A stretch of DNA of 44,914 nucleotides from Pseudomonas donghuensis (GTDB lineage: Bacteria; Pseudomonadota; Gammaproteobacteria; Pseudomonadales; Pseudomonadaceae): contig NZ_JH650783.1 of the NCBI RefSeq assembly GCF_000259195.1, positions 5,039 to 49,952 of the forward strand, read 5' to 3'. A program made the position numbers and the translations under genes. The notes under the pieces were generated by a model. The model did no database searches, had not been told where the DNA came from, and saw nothing but the letters and a program-made list of their open reading frames with translations. Below are positions 42,755 through 44,914 of this stretch, piece by piece (position 1 is the stretch's first letter; the number at the start of each line of letters is the position of its first letter).

Positions 42755-44050
42755 ATGCTGGAAAGGCTGTTTCAACTAAAAGCACACGACACCAATGTCC
42801 GCACCGAGATTCTCGCGGGCGTGACCACCTTCCTGGCCATGGCCTACATTCTGTTCGTCAACCCGAGCATCCTCGGCGAGACCGGCATGGACAAGGGCGC
42901 GCTGTTCGTCGCGACCTGCTTGGCCGCGGCCATCGGCTCGACCACCATGGGCCTGATCGCCAACTACCCGATCGCCCTGGCACCGGGCATGGGCCTGAAC
43001 GCCTTCTTCACCTACACCGTGGTCCTGCACATGGGCCACACCTGGCAGGTGGCCCTGGGCGCGGTGTTCATCTCGGCCGTGTGTTTCTTCCTGCTGTCGA
43101 TCTTTCGCATCCGTGAATGGATCGTCAACAGCATCCCGTTGCCGCTGCGCTCGGCGATTGCCGCCGGTATCGGCCTGTTCCTGGCGCTGATCGCCCTGCA
43201 CAACGCCGGCATCGTCGTCGATAACCAGGCGACCCTGGTGGGCCTGGGCGATCTGAAGAAGCCAGCGCCGATCCTCGCCACCCTGGGCTTCTTCCTGATC
43301 GTTGCGCTGGAGGCCATGAAAGTCCGTGGCGCGGTGCTGATCGGTATCCTGGCGGTAACCGTGGCCTCGATCGGCCTGGGCTTCACCCCGTTCAACGGCG
43401 TGGTGTCGATGCCGCCGTCGCTGGCGCCGACCTTCCTGGAACTGGACATCAAGGGCGCACTGGACGTCGGCCTGATCAGCGTGATCTTCGCCTTCCTGTT
43501 CGTCGACCTGTTCGACAACTCCGGTACCCTGATCGGCGTCGCCAAGCGCGCCGGCCTGATGCGCAAGGACGGCCACATGCCGAAAATGGGCCGTGCGCTG
43601 ATCGCCGACAGTACCGCCGCCATGGCCGGCTCCCTGCTGGGCACCTCGACCACCACCAGCTACATCGAATCCGCTGCCGGCGTGAGTGCCGGTGGCCGTA
43701 CCGGCCTGACCGCCATCGTCGTGGCCATTCTGTTCCTGCTGGCGTTGTTCTTCGCACCGCTGGCCGGTAGCGTGCCGGCCTTCGCCACCGCCCCTGCGCT
43801 GTTGTTCGTCGCCGTGTTGATGGCTTCGGGCCTGGCTGAAATAAACTGGGACGACATTACCGAAGCCGCGCCGGTGGTGGTTACCGCCCTGGCCATGCCG
43901 CTGACCTACTCGATCGCCAACGGCATTGCCTTCGGTTTCATTGCCTGGACCGCGATCAAGCTGCTCTCTGGCCGTGCCCGTGACCTCAACGCGGCGCTGG
44001 TGATCCTCTCGATCCTGTTCGTCATCAAGCTGGGCTGGTTCAACGCATGA
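42755..44050 (+). CDS. AzgA/PbuG-type purine permease (NCS2 family)
   Basis: The 431-residue membrane protein belongs to the AzgA branch of NCS2, which transports adenine or guanine/hypoxanthine with protons. Typical blocks are RTEILAGVTTFLAMAYILFVNP, APGMGLNAFFTYTVV, LFVDLFDNSGTLIGVAKRAG and LLGTSTTTSYIESAAG. ATG 42755 has GGGGAGC seven bases upstream; the in-frame extension before it is the leader. Its stop overlaps the trmA start by four bases (ATGA). Confidence 0.93.
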   Translation: MLERLFQLKAHDTNVRTEILAGVTTFLAMAYILFVNPSILGETGMDKGALFVATCLAAAIGSTTMGLIANYPIALAPGMGLNAFFTYTVVLHMGHTWQVALGAVFISAVCFFLLSIFRIREWIVNSIPLPLRSAIAAGIGLFLALIALHNAGIVVDNQATLVGLGDLKKPAPILATLGFFLIVALEAMKVRGAVLIGILAVTVASIGLGFTPFNGVVSMPPSLAPTFLELDIKGALDVGLISVIFAFLFVDLFDNSGTLIGVAKRAGLMRKDGHMPKMGRALIADSTAAMAGSLLGTSTTTSYIESAAGVSAGGRTGLTAIVVAILFLLALFFAPLAGSVPAFATAPALLFVAVLMASGLAEINWDDITEAAPVVVTALAMPLTYSIANGIAFGFIAWTAIKLLSGRARDLNAALVILSILFVIKLGWFNA

Positions 44051-44914
44051 GTGCTGTCTTCGATCCTTCGACCTACACCCAACAGCTCGACGCCAAGGTC
44101 GCGCGCCTGCGCGAGCTGCTGGCGCCGTTCGCGGCTCCCGAACCTGCGGTGTTCGACTCGCCGCGCGAGCACTATCGCCTGCGCGCCGAGTTTCGCCTGT
44201 GGCGCGAAAACGAGCAGCGCTTCTACGCAATGTTCGCCCCGGGCGAGAAGTACACGCCGATCCTGATCGAAGACTTCCCGATTGCCAGCCAGCAGATCAA
44301 CGACCTGATGCCACGGCTCAAGGCCGCCTGGCAGGCCAGTTCGGCGCTGAGCTTCAAGCTGTTCCAGGTGGAGTTCCTCACCACCCTGGCAGGCGATGCA
44401 ATGATCACCCTGTGCTACCACCGCCCGCTGGACGAGCACTGGGAAGCCGCCGCGCAACAACTGGCCAGCGACCTGGGCGTGAGCATCATCGGTCGCTCCA
44501 AGGGCAAGCGCGTAGTGATCGGTCGCGATTACGCCGTCGAAGAGTTGCAGATTGCCGGGCGCACCTTCCGCTACCGCCAGCCTGAAGGCGCCTTCACCCA
44601 GCCCAACGGCGCGGTCAACCAGAAGATGCTCAACTGGGCGTATGAGGCCCTGGGCGAGCGCGAGGACGACCTGCTTGAGCTGTACTGCGGCAACGGCAAC
44701 TTCACCCTGCCGCTGGCCACCCGGGTACGCAAGGTACTGGCCACCGAGATCAGCAAGACCTCGGTGAATGCCGCCCTGCACAACCTCGACGACAACGCTG
44801 TGGATAACGTGCGCCTGGTGCGTTTGTCGGCTGAAGAGCTGACCGAAGCACTGAACGAGGTCCGGCCATTCCGCCGCCTGGAAGGCATCGACCTCAAGAG
44901 CTACCAGTTCGCCA
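44047..44914 (+). CDS. trmA: tRNA (uracil-5-)-methyltransferase, 3' end beyond window
   Basis: The gene reads 289 codons from ATG 44047 to the window edge; the family is about 361-366 residues, so roughly 75 are missing. TrmA makes ribothymidine at position 54 of tRNAs with SAM. Seen are SPREHYRLRAEFRLW, KGKRVVIGRDY, FTQPNGAVNQKML and the SAM motif LLELYCGNGNFTLPLA. The catalytic Cys and final Glu lie outside. The start overlaps the purine permease stop, so translation is probably coupled. Confidence 0.95.
   Translation, partial: MSAVFDPSTYTQQLDAKVARLRELLAPFAAPEPAVFDSPREHYRLRAEFRLWRENEQRFYAMFAPGEKYTPILIEDFPIASQQINDLMPRLKAAWQASSALSFKLFQVEFLTTLAGDAMITLCYHRPLDEHWEAAAQQLASDLGVSIIGRSKGKRVVIGRDYAVEELQIAGRTFRYRQPEGAFTQPNGAVNQKMLNWAYEALGEREDDLLELYCGNGNFTLPLATRVRKVLATEISKTSVNAALHNLDDNAVDNVRLVRLSAEELTEALNEVRPFRRLEGIDLKSYQFA

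Overview
The window is a GC-rich chromosomal segment of a Pseudomonas, most likely of the P. putida group. The evidence is morA, a PpoR-type LuxR solo, RlmG, the cio oxidase genes, and many copies of a Pseudomonas REP family (core GAGCTGGCTTGCCAGCGATG or the GCGGGCTTGCCCCGC variant). Most of it is core genome. Species assignment is inference from gene content remembered from P. putida and P. aeruginosa, not from a search.

Left part (1-18,455): a Lon-related protease cut by the window edge, two exported proteins (DUF3015, DUF4105), a small lipoprotein, a Gre-type factor convergent with gdhA, the ABC-F factor ettA, the large membrane c-di-GMP enzyme morA, glyA, a minus-strand cstA-yjiX-yjiA operon (pyruvate/peptide uptake plus a CobW GTPase), and a PilZ protein homologous to MapZ. 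Thus a maker/breaker of c-di-GMP and a c-di-GMP receptor lie within 9 kb.

Central accessory block (18,456-31,990), between mapZ and radA, which I recall as neighbours in P. aeruginosa: a urate/xanthine-type NCS2 permease with an unusual set of palindromes upstream, a Fic protein, and a complete heme-acquisition locus on the minus strand in the order hasI-hasS-(unknown exported protein)-hasR-hasA-hasD-hasE-hasF. An ECF sigma/anti-sigma pair senses heme-HasA through HasR. HasA is exported by the HasDEF type I machine, and Fur-like boxes precede hasI and hasR. Hairpins bracket hasA.

Right part (31,991-44,914): radA, mscL, fpr, ppoR, rlmG, the cyanide-insensitive bd oxidase cioAB with a 53-residue DUF2474 protein and a perfect ANR box upstream, an MFS exporter, a DJ-1/PfpI-fold protein that has lost its catalytic residues, a GNAT acetyltransferase, an AzgA-type purine permease with a structured leader (possible pseudoknot), and trmA cut by the window edge.

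No tRNA, rRNA, CRISPR array, prophage or insertion sequence was recognised. The best leads are the has-linked unknown protein, the hairpins around hasA, the variant Fic motif, the structured purine-permease leader, and palindromic operators upstream of the NCS2 permease, gdhA and ppoR.
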